Origin: Amylostereum areolatum
Taxonomy: Eukaryota; Basidiomycota; Agaricomycetes; Russulales; Stereaceae
Direction of reading: 5' to 3'
Assembly (NCBI GenBank): GCA_012932865.1
Contig: SAXG01000003.1
Coordinates: forward strand, 1,426,001 to 1,490,000
Length of the DNA stretch: 64,000 nt
Part shown: positions 11,630 through 22,139 of the stretch, one piece after another
Numbering within the stretch: the first letter of the stretch is position 1
Layout: every line of letters begins with the position of its first letter
Program-made: the position numbers and the translations under genes
The notes under the pieces: model-generated
Databases searched by the model: none
The model's input: only the letters and a program-made list of their open reading frames with translations
What the model was told of the DNA's origin: nothing

Positions 11630-14006
11630 TCAACAACTGTCGAGGAAGTCAATGAGGTGGTGAAGAATGTCTCGCTGTGGAATCGCGCCGGGAGCATCAC
11701 CTTCTTTAGGCTCGCTTTCATCGATGTTGTCACGATAAACACGCAGTGTTGCTACAATTTCCTTGAACGATATGCTTCGGCGGTCGAGCATCTGTTTTGC
11801 ATGCGCACAAATCTAGGTGGCAAAAGTTCAGCACCCCTACTCAGTAAGAAAGATGATTGGTTTGTACACACCCCATCGTCTTCCATAACAATCCATGCGA
11901 GGATGTAGTCCACCGTCTGTAGTGTATACAGTCCGCCTTCCAGTCGCTTCAGATACCATGCGTAGTCCTCGTCCTGCCCGATCTCTTCTCCGTCCATCTT
12001 TAGACCCTTTCGTTCCGCTTCAATCTCTTTATCCACCGTAGCCAGGCGCGCCTGCGCTGTGGCGCGGATATCGAGTAATTTATCTGTCTTCTCGTACGTA
12101 TTCTCGACGAATTTCGTGAGGAGACGGGTCCGCACTGAGGAGTCTGATGGGAGGTTGGAAAGAAGGGAGGACACGATGCCAAGGACGTGTGTAGTGTCTT
12201 CAGACGCTGGAGGTGCCGCCACGCCCTTCTGCTTTTTGGAGCCCTGTCGAACGCATCAGCAATGGTGACACCAGTAGATACAGCTGGCTCTACCTTGCCC
12301 ATGAACGCGCTGAACAAGTGCTTCAAGCCAGAAGCTTCTACGAAGACTTCACAAGCTTCTGTACCCGCCTGCCCCGACATAGCATGGTCCAACGTCTTGA
12401 TTGATCGGGAGCGAGATTGCATTTTTTCCCTGTTGAATACAAGCGTATCGACGAGGGTGACCGGGTCCGACAGGAAACGAGCGTACTTCATTATGAGGAT
12501 CATCAGGTCAACACCCTCACTTTTGAGGAAGAGCTCTTTGACCTCTGGCTCGCCCAGGGCAGAACACAGCGAGTCAAAGATGTTTTCCATAAACTCGGTC
12601 TCATCCGCATCCACAGGATCCCGACGACGGAATTGCTACAAGGACACGTCAGTGCGGCCATGGGCATCATAGAGACTGTATTACCGATGCCACTTTGAGT
12701 AAGGTTTCTATACCATCCCTTTTGCCTAGTTCTAGGCGATTTGGCCGGCTACCTTGCAGGAGAATAGACAGCAACTCGGCGGCGTAGCCCCGGTTTTCGT
12801 CATGTGCGTTAAACTCGATGCGTCGGAGAATCCAAGGGAGAAGTTTTGTCTTGAGTATGAGGCGTTCAGCCAGAGTAGGATTTGAACCGACAATGTTCTC
12901 GAAAATACCTAGCACTACGGTCATCCTCGAGTCGCACGAGTTGCAAAATATGTCCATACCCAACACATGGAAGATGCCTTGCCTGTCTGCTTCCTCTGCC
13001 TCGTTGAAACGAGTCATGTTATCGACTAGAAGCTCCAATATTGAATGGTTCAGCTGAGCCAAACGATGAATGGTCGAATACATATGACATTGAGATTCAA
13101 TCGTACCAGGGCGATGACAAGAGTTTTTAGAGCAGCCTCTCGGTCCTCCGGGTCCTCGTCCTCACCGTCGTTCTCGTCTTCGCCCCCAACATCTTCGTCC
13201 GTGAGTTCATGAATGAGCTCGACGATGTCCAGAGCGATATCGGTATTCTCATGACTGAGAAGTCCAACCAGGGTTTCCACTTGTCCGGAACGGACGAGCT
13301 CTGGGTAGGCCACTTTGGGCACCTGAGCAAGGGGAAGGAGGGATTTGATTGCGCCATCAAGGTACGCTTCAGAGTCAATGAACCTTCAGTGACGTTATTA
13401 ACAGCACGCTCTAAGATTTATGAACCAGTCCAACACACTTTGTAGGGTCATTCGGGTATTTTGAACGTTGATCAGAGTTCCTCTTCGCCGCCTTGTCCAG
13501 CCGCCCTAGTAGTCTACGAACACCTACGGCAGAAAGGGATTGAACCTGTTTCAAGGGGATCGACTGATATTCAGCAATACAAACATGATCACTCACTTCG
13601 CCACTGTCATCCCCCGCCTTGTCAAAGATGTTCAAAATCTCCTTCTGCTCCGATGTCAGCCCTCCACCATAAAACCGACCTTCATCATCCTCTTCTGCGA
13701 AGTAGTCTGAGTCACCCCCGGGCGCAAAATCCTGGTCCATGAGCTCCGCCTCCTCTTCTTCTTCATCACGCACCGTAACCTTCATTGGCCGTTGTGTAGA
13801 CGCGCCGTTCGTAATATGAGACGAGGATGACTCTGCTTCAGTGTCCATGCGCATCTTCTTCAGCATTTCAGGCGTCGGAGCGTCAGGCATCCGTCGTTTA
13901 TTACTCCCCGTTGGGAGCTTGGGGACCTACCGATTCCGCTACATTTATAACGAGACGCACGTTCAACATTCTTGTCACGGACCTTGAACAGCTTGTCGAT
14001 ATCCAT
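11630..14006 (-). CDS. CTNNBL1: CTNNBL1-like armadillo protein (splicing-associated)
   Basis: Beta-catenin-like protein 1, a nuclear armadillo-repeat protein of the Prp19/CDC5L splicing complex. The short first exon (MDIDKLFK) is joined to an acidic N-terminus, then LTSEQKEILNIFDKAG. Conserved repeat sections follow in order: KYPNDPTKCV, LLSHENTDIALDIVELIHELTD, IFENIVGSNP, ENRGYAAELLSILLQ, FMENIFDSLCSALGEP, IKTLDHAMSG, LLTKFVENTYEKTDKLL and WYLKRLEGGLYTLQ. The protein ends IPQRDILHHLIDFLDSC before the stop at 11630. This order and spacing match metazoan and fungal CTNNBL1. About eight introns separate the exons. The start follows from an ATG just upstream of a clean GT..AG intron. Its end faces Utp15's end across only about 85 bases. 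Confidence 0.93.
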
Positions 14007-14546
14007 TGTGGAGAGTATTCAAAGTAGAAGGTAGCCACCAGGTGCACGAGCGCAGCATGAAACCAAGGTGGAAGGTTGCGGGTTGCGCGAGCTGGTCCAC
14101 TGGAAGAGTGGAACAACGGCGGGCGGCGCGGTTGCTCCGCTTGACGGTTTCACTATCATCCAGCTCCGGCGACCCAGCAGCGATTTCCCCGCAACATACA
14201 TATATACAGTACCCCGATTCCTAAGGCCTAGCATAACGCCTATGGTATGATTGTGCGTGAATTCAACAAGTGCATCGGCGGTCCCAGTCCATCTTTCTTC
14301 CGGAAAGGGCTCGCCAACCTGGTAGTGCGTACGACAGAAAGCACAAAAATACCCACCTGAATTGTACTAAGTTACAGAAATAACATGATTGTTGTTTGAA
14401 AATATGTACAGTAGTACGAATCGTCGCAAGAAAACGCGACGGTATGACAGTTCGCCGTATCACGAATCAACGTATCATCGATCAACACTCGTAAGTACCC
14501 ACGTACTCAGAAGGCCTCAGGGTGCGGCCGATGTACTTGAGACACT
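14007..14546. other. Upstream region of CTNNBL1, no gene seen
   Basis: Contains the presumed CTNNBL1 promoter (minus strand) and the 3' region of the next minus-strand gene. Short open frames on both strands overlap each other and lack codon-usage or protein signals. Confidence 0.5.
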
Positions 14547-15241
14547 TTAGGCAAACAACTCCCGTTCCAGAAGCACACGCTTTCGTCGTGCGCTGGCTGG
14601 CTGCAAGTCCAGTGTAATGTTCTTGAACTCGAGAATCGGTTGTGAGCCCGCCTGTCGATAAATAAATAAGAATAGAGGTTAAGTACTCAAGGAAGAAGAA
14701 GGTGATTACTCCGAGAAGCATGAAGTGTGCGACATTGAGGAGGTTGCTTCCGGTGGAAACATCCACAGGGAAGGTTACAGTCTTCTCGTGGTGAGTTGGG
14801 GGCAGCATGTTGGAAAATAAGTAACTTACGAAATTCTGGTGAGGAGGCTATACACGCATTAAGATTAACGACATGCACGCAGGGGATGGCTGGATGCTTA
14901 CCTTGGTGGCATCCTCTGAGTAAGCGGGAGTGAAATTACCAGAGTATAACACATCCCCAAGCATGGCGTCGGCGCTCATGTTACAAGGTTGGATGGCACA
15001 TGCGATGTGAGAAATGACCAAAGATAGGTGCTGCACGCCGGTGAGCGAGTTCTACACCGGCAAGACATAATTACTGCGAGTCAGCCGTCGGGGGAGGAGG
15101 GGGAGCACGAACCGGAAAGTCAACCTCCACAGTAACGGGAGATCCTGCGACGACGCTCGACCCGTCAGAAGGACTAGCAATGCTGATGCTCTGTGCAGTA
15201 GCCAAGGTGGCGAGGAAAAGGGCAGTTAACCAAAACATCAT
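14547..15241 (-). CDS. Small secreted protein, function unknown
   Basis: The start at 15241 (MMFWLTALFLATLATAQ) gives a clear signal peptide, followed by SISIASPSDGSSVVAGSPVTVEV, a beta-sandwich-like opening. Further exons supply SLVISHIACAIQPCNMSADAMLGDVLYSG, a segment around THHEKTVTFPVDVS, and SNLLNVAHFMLLG. The last exon reads GSQPILEFKNITLDLQP and ends in a basic tail (ARRKRVLLERELFA). Total length is about 165 residues, with two Cys and an N-glycosylation site (NIT). Four or more introns interrupt it. I recognise the general type, a small secreted protein widespread in mushroom-forming fungi, but not a function. A TATAAAA-like motif lies on the minus strand near 15335, about 95 bases upstream of the start. 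Confidence 0.65.
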
Positions 15242-16012
15242 CGGGGGGTATATCGACGGAAGCTGTTTCGTGAGGGTTTGGGATCGTGATGCAATAGACA
15301 AATCTGTGATAAACAACCGTCAGTACGACCATTTTATATGAGAAGGACGGGTTGGTATTTAGATGATTCGGACTCCACCTGTGAACAAGCGTCGCAATAA
15401 CAGAGGGCGCAAGGATCATGAGAGAACGTCAGCCTGGAGCAGAAGAGGAAGGCACTTGATCCTCATGGAGCACTCGACTTGCGTGAATGGAGCAGTTGTG
15501 ACTGACACGAGGACAAGTGCGTCAACAGGCTGCGAAGCGTCGACGGGATTATTCAGAGGAAGGAATGTAGACACGGGACCGTCCCATGACGTATCGGGTG
15601 GGAGAGCCCTCCGCCCTTTTCCGCAGACAGAAGAATAGGCATACAACTACCCAACCTTTGGACGCAATGGTCCTGGAAACTCGAGACCCACCATTTACCA
15701 AGCTCTCAGATCTCAGGCCTTGACCCCGCTTGTGTTTCTTGTCAAATCTATAACAGTCCGAGGAGTCTGTGGAGATATAGGATTGGGCGATTATTACAGC
15801 AGCAACTGAGCGAATGCATAGTTAGCTGTCCATGAGGCATGTGCATGAGGTATGACAACATGTCCATATTAATATAAGTAACGGTGTATGTCCATGATGA
15901 TCGAGGGTGACTGCTATTAGTCCATGTCATGGTACATATGTACCGGAAGAACGAACGACGTCAGTTGGAAGAGTGATGCTTTGCCGGCAGTGTGGTAGAC
16001 CAGAATAACGAA
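15242..16012. other. Intergenic, no gene seen
   Basis: Upstream region of the small secreted protein and downstream region of the GMC oxidoreductase, both on the minus strand. The short frames here look random. There is an AT-rich stretch around 15770-15960. Confidence 0.5.
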
Positions 16013-18490
16013 TCACAAGAAAGAGACAATGCAAAGAAGGAAGACGATACCCGGAGCAAGAGAAGAGGTACCACTCGTGTTGGGTGACGCCGAAGGTTCG
16101 GAAGATGTCGACCCGTTCGAATTATCGGGACTGGACGAGGATGACGAAGAAGCGTTGCGACCGTTATATTGTGCACGTATGATTTCTGCGCCCCTTTCTC
16201 CGAGGGCGTAAACGGTAGTCATTGTCTGCAGATGGAGATTTAGTTCACGATAAGCACGTACACACATAGGGAAATCCGTACGTGCGCCGCGAGCTCGATA
16301 GGGACAACGGATGCATCGATGACACGAACGTTTGCTGAAAGCGACATCAGTACATTTGGCGGGAGATATTTGGAACACACCACTTACACAACCCATGAAC
16401 CTTCAGATTCGTATCAACGACGCCACCCTGACTCAAGGGGAGCATTGAACATGTCCCGACTGGATGGAATTCTGTACCGACTGTCGAACGAAGCCAGTTA
16501 TCTATGTCGTCGTCCGACTGCACAGTCGCCCCAGGCAGCGTCTCGCCGGTCAGCGTAGTGGCGAATGTACCTGTAGCAGCGACCTGGCGAATGAACCTTG
16601 CCGCGCCTCTGAGCAGTTGGATATCTAGGACTCGTGTGTCAATCACATGCATTGAGCACAGGAGAACACGTAAACGTACCAGCGGAATGCGACAAGTATC
16701 GAGGATCAATGACGGGGTAATCGAACGCCGAGGAAGAGTTGATATACAGATATCCGTGACTAGTACACCATATCAGTGTTTTAAAATGAGAGATAGCGAT
16801 AATTTTCTGGCGCACCTGAACGGATGTTGAAGAGCGATTTGCAGACCGACGGTATTTGGGGCAACAATGACACTCATGAGCATTTCGATCTGTGCCACAC
16901 TATCCGTGAGGAGTCCCTGGGTGGCCTGGTAGATAGCCTTGTAGCCTTCGATAACTGTGCTGTCCTTGCTAGGGACAATGGAAGACGCTGAGCTGTCGAG
17001 CGAGTTCGAGACCAAGTCTATCAGCGATTGAGCGTCGCTGCCCAAGATGGTAGTCAGGTTGAGATAGGCCGTCGCCGAGTTAACATATGAGAGAAAGGTA
17101 GATTCGCCACCGCTAATCTGAGAACAGCGACCCATCAGCGCGCAATACCAACGTGTTGTATCAATGTACTGACTTGGCTGTAGTCGCCGGATGCGTGAAT
17201 GTCAAAAGCGGTCGCTTCATTGGTGGAGAAAGAAAGTTGAGTGCTCTACGGAGAAAGCGTAAGGATGGTGCCAATGCTCAAGCCAAAAGGACGAAGATGA
17301 GCATACCAAATGATCTTGTAAGTGCTGCCCAACGCCTGGAAGGTCCAGAATAGAGCTGACGCCTGCGGCCTCAACAGCAGCCTTGGGCCCGACGCCACTA
17401 ACCATCAGAATCTGGGGACTGCCGACTGTGCCGCTCGCCAGGATAACCTCCTTCTTGACAGTGACCTGCTTCGGCTGGGCACTACGAGAAGTTGCAAATT
17501 GAACTCCTGTTGCAGTCAAGTTGCCAGAGGAAGCATTGTCGAAAACGATCTTTGTGACAGTAGCGCTGGCGATGATGTCGAGGTTGGGTCGTGGAGGAAG
17601 GGTGTCAATATAGGCCGACTTGGAATACGACCGAGTCCAGTTCGACGGATTAATCGCAGATAGACATAGGTACGCGCCGGTATTGTCGCCCGCGTAGGCG
17701 TCAGTGCTCGAAGCAACGCCCATTGCGCTCATGGAAGGAATCCAACCGTCAATGAGGTCTGGAATGCTGTGGTGCAACGATCAACTGCAATCCGAAAGCG
17801 ATGATTCGGGAATGCTTACTATCCAGGATAGCTGTTGTGCCAAGGACCGGAAGTACCATGGCTCACAGGGTTGTCCTGTATATGGGCTGTTTCCCGGACG
17901 TTGTCGACAGCTCCAGTATAGTCTTCGCTCTTTTTCATCGCAGTAACGAGGTCGACCCAGGTCCAGGTAGTCGCATTAGCGGTCTGGGATGCAACGAGGT
18001 TCCCCCAGGCGTCGATCTCGGGTTGAGAGGGCCGGACAACATACATGCCGTTCATGGCACTGGAGCCACCCAAGACCTTGCCACGCGGCCATTTGAGGAT
18101 ACGACCACCCGCATTAGTCTGCGCGACGGTGGGATAGGAATAGTCATGGACAGAACCAAAGAGGGAGTTATAATAGGCATTTCCCGGGTAGTCTAATCTA
18201 GCATCAGAGTTGCGACCGACAAAGATGGAAACAAGAAAATGCGCACTGATAGTATCTGCGACACTCTCTCCGGTATCGCCTGCTTCTATCACAAGGACAG
18301 TGGTGTTTGAGTCCTCAGAAAGACGAGATGCAAGGACGAGACCAGCGGTACCACCACCAGCAATTATGAAGTCATAAGAATCCTTGACAGAGTCAGAAGG
18401 GATGATGGAGCGACGGTGATGGCGAGGTATGTTGTGTGCGTAGACATTGAAGCCGAGCGAAAGAAAGGCTGCAGAGCGGAGTAAAAGCAT
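16013..18490 (-). CDS. GMC oxidoreductase with GPI-type tail
   Basis: FAD-dependent glucose-methanol-choline oxidoreductase of the aryl-alcohol oxidase/glucose oxidase type. A signal peptide (MLLLRSAAFLSLGFNVYA) precedes the dinucleotide-binding motif DFIIAGGGTAGLVLASRLSE and the conserved GMC signatures WPRGKVLGGSSAMNGM and ILASGTVGSPQILMVSGVGP. The C-terminal domain has the catalytic His in TEFHPVGTCSML and a second His in IELAAHLMTTVYALG, the usual His/His or His/Asn pair position. After this the protein runs on with a Ser/Asn-rich linker and a hydrophobic end (LAPGIVFLLCIVSFL), typical of GPI-anchor signals. Such enzymes oxidise alcohols or sugars outside the cell and supply hydrogen peroxide. 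About eight introns; one of 54 bases near 18200 is in frame and reads through. Confidence 0.88.
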
Positions 18491-19404
18491 CGCAACTCGA
18501 CTTGGGCTGTGCGGATATCTGTAACTAGTACGCCAAAGGGGGCTGGCGCCCAAGTGAGGAAAAAACCAGCGAAGGATAGATATCAACTTACAGTTACAGT
18601 GATGGGGGAAAGCGGCCTGGCCGTGGAGGTTGGGAGGGAAGTCGTATAAAAGAGACGGACGGAAAAACGGATACCGATGAAGAAACGGCACAAAGGCTGG
18701 AGATATATAACTGGTGCCATGCGAGAACGCGGCAGTAACTGGACCTGGAACACACCTCGATCCATGCAAAAGGCGCGGCCAGGCAAGCCTTCGTTGGCAT
18801 GTTTCATCTGATCCATAATAATGGACTCTTGCCTGAGGCTGCCTCGGCATGGCGGAGAAAGCCTCGACATTATTTATGTAATATAATATCCCCTGCCGCC
18901 TGCGGCTCCGCATGAAGATTATCCCAAAGGACTGACTGGGCGCTTACTATGAGTGTCACTGTCTGTAAGTTTGCGTACCCTTGCATGTCCGATGAATCAG
19001 CATTATGGATACCGTAGTTCGTCAATACTGATAGACCCGCGTATGTGATTCTTCGACACGAGCACGGGCGGGAAGCTAATGACACAAGGAGTGTGGAAAC
19101 ACGAAGAGGAGTCGATGCAAGTGTGAATACGGAAAGTCCGCGCCACGTCCAGAGTTTGATATGAATGCATACATGCTGTATTTGGGTTTTCTTCCCAAAC
19201 CTCGAGCTCATAGCAAAGTACAGCGAGTGAAACATCCGAACTTATCGCACGCCATCCATCAACATCCATCGAACCAACTCGGCGCGAGCTTGTTGTCAAG
19301 TTGGAAAGATACCCTCAATTACGATGTTCGAAGAAACAAACATCTCTCAATGAGACTATTCCAATGACTCTAGAAAGCTAGGAATGACCAGGGAGAATCA
19401 CCAC
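18491..19404. other. Upstream region of GMC gene, no gene seen
   Basis: Presumed promoter region of the GMC oxidoreductase on the minus strand, containing TATATA-like stretches around 18700. Overlapping frames on both strands look non-coding. Confidence 0.45.
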
Positions 19405-19582
19405 TCACTGGCAAACCACAAGATGGCGGGCGACGACAAACGGACTTACCAGGAGATACAGGGCGAGCACTGCAAACAAGTACATGTAGGATTCCTGTGA
19501 GGAAAATCACAGAGAGCAGGTAACATCTACACAACGATGGTGGCCGACTTACGGGCATGTTTCGTGGTGGGATGACGATCAT
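19405..19582 (-). CDS. Possible 39-residue single-pass membrane protein
   Basis: Two short exons joined by an intron with a canonical GTAAGT donor and CTCACAG acceptor give a protein starting MIVIPPRNMP. It continues with one hydrophobic helix (ESYMYLFAVLALYLLVSPF) and a short basic end, with the stop at 19405. The gene would lie just downstream of the RBM42-like gene on the same strand, so it could instead be part of that transcript's 3' region. I do not recognise the family. Its only support is the good splice sites, the helix and the clean frame. Confidence 0.3.
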
Positions 19583-19730
19583 AACACTGTCTACAGCACA
19601 AGAGAGATGTAGTCGTAGATGGCGCGGGACGCCATTCAGTTTGGTCAAAACGAGAAAGATAACACGACCTACGATATTTCGAACATCCAACATCGGAAAC
19701 CTTCTAAACGAATCTGAGAACACCCTTCCG

Positions 19731-20541
19731 TCAGTAAGGCTTCTTCCTGTTCTTCTTCAGATCTGTCTCCAGCTGCCTCGCTTTGCGGTGGCCAATCTCT
19801 ACAGGACGGATGGCCGTCTGGTCAGCCTTCTTCAGCCTGATTGGGCGATTGCCAACATATTTGCCTGGCAAACGATTATCGTAAGCTCCAAGAGTCATAG
19901 CAAGTGACTCCTCGGGCGTACCATCCATTTCCTTCCAAGCCTTCAAGAAGTCTTCGGGATCAGAGAAAGCCACGAACCCATACTTTGCCTGTAAAAATTA
20001 ACATGTGCCAAAACAAACGGGGCGTTCCACACACCTTCTGGCTTAGCCTATCTCGAATTACACGAGCCTTTTGGAATGATGTGTATTTGTTGAAGGCTCC
20101 AGCGAGGACATCGTCAGATACGTCGTTGCTCAAGTCGCCCACAAACAACCGAAACCAAGCTGTTCGTTGATATCAGTTCAGTGTCAGAAAGGAAAGGTCA
20201 GACCACGCACACGGGTTCCATTCCAACAATGTTTGATCCTCCCACGATTTGCCCCCGCCTTTGCGGAGCACTGTGACGCGCTTGCCACCCTTGGCTAGCT
20301 TGCCACCAGCTCCTCCCCTCTTGTCAATCATAGCACCCGGAACATAAACGCTCTGCTGCGCAAGAATTCCAACGTCGTATTCGTAAGCGTTGGCCGGGAC
20401 CGGAGCTGTGTGAGTGGATGACGAGGCGGCGGGGTTGGTATACATCGGACCTTGGTAAGGCTGGTGGTAGGGATTGATATCCGATGATGAAGAAGCCCCC
20501 TGCTGCTGGTAGTATTGTTGATAGTATTGAGAAGAATCCAT
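19731..20541 (-). CDS. RBM42: RBM42-like RNA-binding protein
   Basis: The N-terminus is rich in Tyr/Gln (MDSSQYYQQYYQQQG), then a Pro/Ala linker and the segment GGAGGKLAKGGKRVTVLRKGGGKSWEDQTLLEW, which resembles the conserved region before the RRM in RBM42. The RRM follows with RNP2 (RLFVGDLS) and RNP1 (KYGFVAFSD), then GKYVGNRPIRLKK and a basic C-terminal helix ending NRKKPY. RBM42 proteins bind RNA and have been linked to spliceosome and mRNP work. Three exons are seen with introns near 20164-20210 and 19988-20035. The start at 20541 leads the Tyr/Gln segment. It is divergent from RPL5, with about 345 bases between start codons. Confidence 0.85.
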
Positions 20542-20886
20542 GGCAACGAAGGAGGGTAGCTGGAGGGTGCGATGGGGTGATAACAATGAACACTGATAAG
20601 CCAGAGCAATAGCCTTGAATAGGGGAAGGGAGTGTGGCACTGGCAGCGGGAAGTTGAAGATGGCAGAATAGCACGTGGCAATGAGCCACCCTTGTTTTCC
20701 CACGATAGTTGTTGTTCGGCAATGTGCGAAACCTTGTCAGTCTGGTCGACGAACCAGATACCCATCCAAAAACCTTGTCAAAATCACCCCCGCCCCTGCG
20801 GCTCCTCAAGGTGCGTTTGTCTGTCGATAAATATCGGCTTGGGTTGCTTTTCTGTACACCCGCCTGACATTGCCTGCTAGATCAAA
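20542..20886. promoter_or_regulatory. Divergent promoter, RBM42-like / RPL5
   Basis: A 345-base spacer between two head-to-head starts. It must carry both promoters, since nothing else separates the genes. No coding signal is visible. The stretch just before the RPL5 ATG is CT/TG-rich (TGCCTGCTAGATCAAA). Confidence 0.6.
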
Positions 20887-22013
20887 ATGCCCTTCGTCAA
20901 GGTCGTGAAATCCAACGCCTACTTCTCGCGCTTCCAGGTCAAGTACCGTCGCCGCAGAGAGGGCAAGACGGACTGTACGTTGCTGTGGGTTCTCCCGTTT
21001 TCTGCTTCTCACAGCTTACGATGTCAGACTACGCCCGCAAGCGTTTGGTCACACAGGCTAAGAACAAATAGTGTGTTATCATCTTCGTCTTACAGTGAAC
21101 CTGGTTTGATATGCCATCTAGCAACGCGCCGAAATATCGCCTTGTTGTCCGCTTTACCAATCGCGAGGTCATTTGCCAAATCGTGTATGCCCGCCTTCAC
21201 GGCGATTTCGTGCTTGCTGCCGCGCGCTCCAAAGAGCTGCCCCGCTATGGCATCAACCACGGCCTGACAAACTGGACAGCTGGTATGTATTCCACTCCCA
21301 CCCTACCCCGTTCGCTGCTAAGTTTGTATGGCAAGCCTACGCGACCGGGCTTCTGGTAGCCCGCCGTGCATTGACAAAGCTCGGCCTCGCGGACAAGTAT
21401 GAAGGTGTCGCTGAACCTGATGGCACGATATCGATGACTGGGGCCCTCGATGATGAGGACGCCCCTCGCCCGTTCAAGTGCTATCTTGACGTTGGTCTCA
21501 AACGCACATCCACTGGATCCCGCGTCTTCGGTGCGATGAAGGGCGCCAGCGACGGTGGTATCTTCATCCCCCACAACGAAAAGCGGTTCCCCGGGTACGA
21601 CACAGAGAGCAAGGAACTTGATGAGGAGACGCTCAAGAAGTATATCTTCGGCGGTCACGTCGCGGAATACATGGAGAGCTTGGAGGAGGAAGATGACGAA
21701 CGGTATGCGATCAGTGTCTGGATTCGTTCCTTCCAGAGACTGATATCTCTCTAGCTTTAAGAAGCAGTTTGCGACCTACTTGGCAGACGGCGTTGGCTCC
21801 GAGGACATGGAGGAGATCTACACAAATGCGTATGCAGCCATCCGTGAAGACCCTACCTTCAAGCCTACAGAAAAGACGAAGGACTGGAAAGCGGAGACCA
21901 AGAAGTTCTCTACACCGCGCCTCACCTACGCCCAACGCAAGGAGGCCATCCAAACCAAGATCGCCGCCTTCAAGGCAGGTGGCGATGCGGTCGAGGAGGA
22001 GGACGAGGAGTAA
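20887..22013 (+). CDS. RPL5: 60S ribosomal protein L5 (uL18)
   Basis: Large-subunit ribosomal protein that binds 5S rRNA, carries it to the pre-60S particle with L11, and sits in the central protuberance. The protein starts [29 protein letters not shown]; later exons give [60 protein letters not shown] and [11 protein letters not shown]. The basic end has [18 protein letters not shown] and an acidic tail EEEDEE. Length is about 300 residues, as usual. Introns fall near 20977-21028, 21072-21122, 21281-21336 and 21703-21754. Codon use is strongly biased, as expected for a ribosomal protein. Confidence 0.96.
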
Positions 22014-22139
22014 ACGCTCGGTCGCCCGCTTATGTTGTGATATGTTTTACTGTTTGCTCGCATGCACCTTCTCAAAATTCATGAGCTATGCTTTGATCAC
22101 CCGCGCGAGAGTATCCATGGCTCCTAAGAACAACATTTT

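Noticed and set aside
18583..18913. Minus-strand frame extending the GMC protein upstream of 18490
   Set aside because: The extension lacks a signal peptide and runs through promoter-like sequence; ATG 18490 directly starts a good signal peptide.
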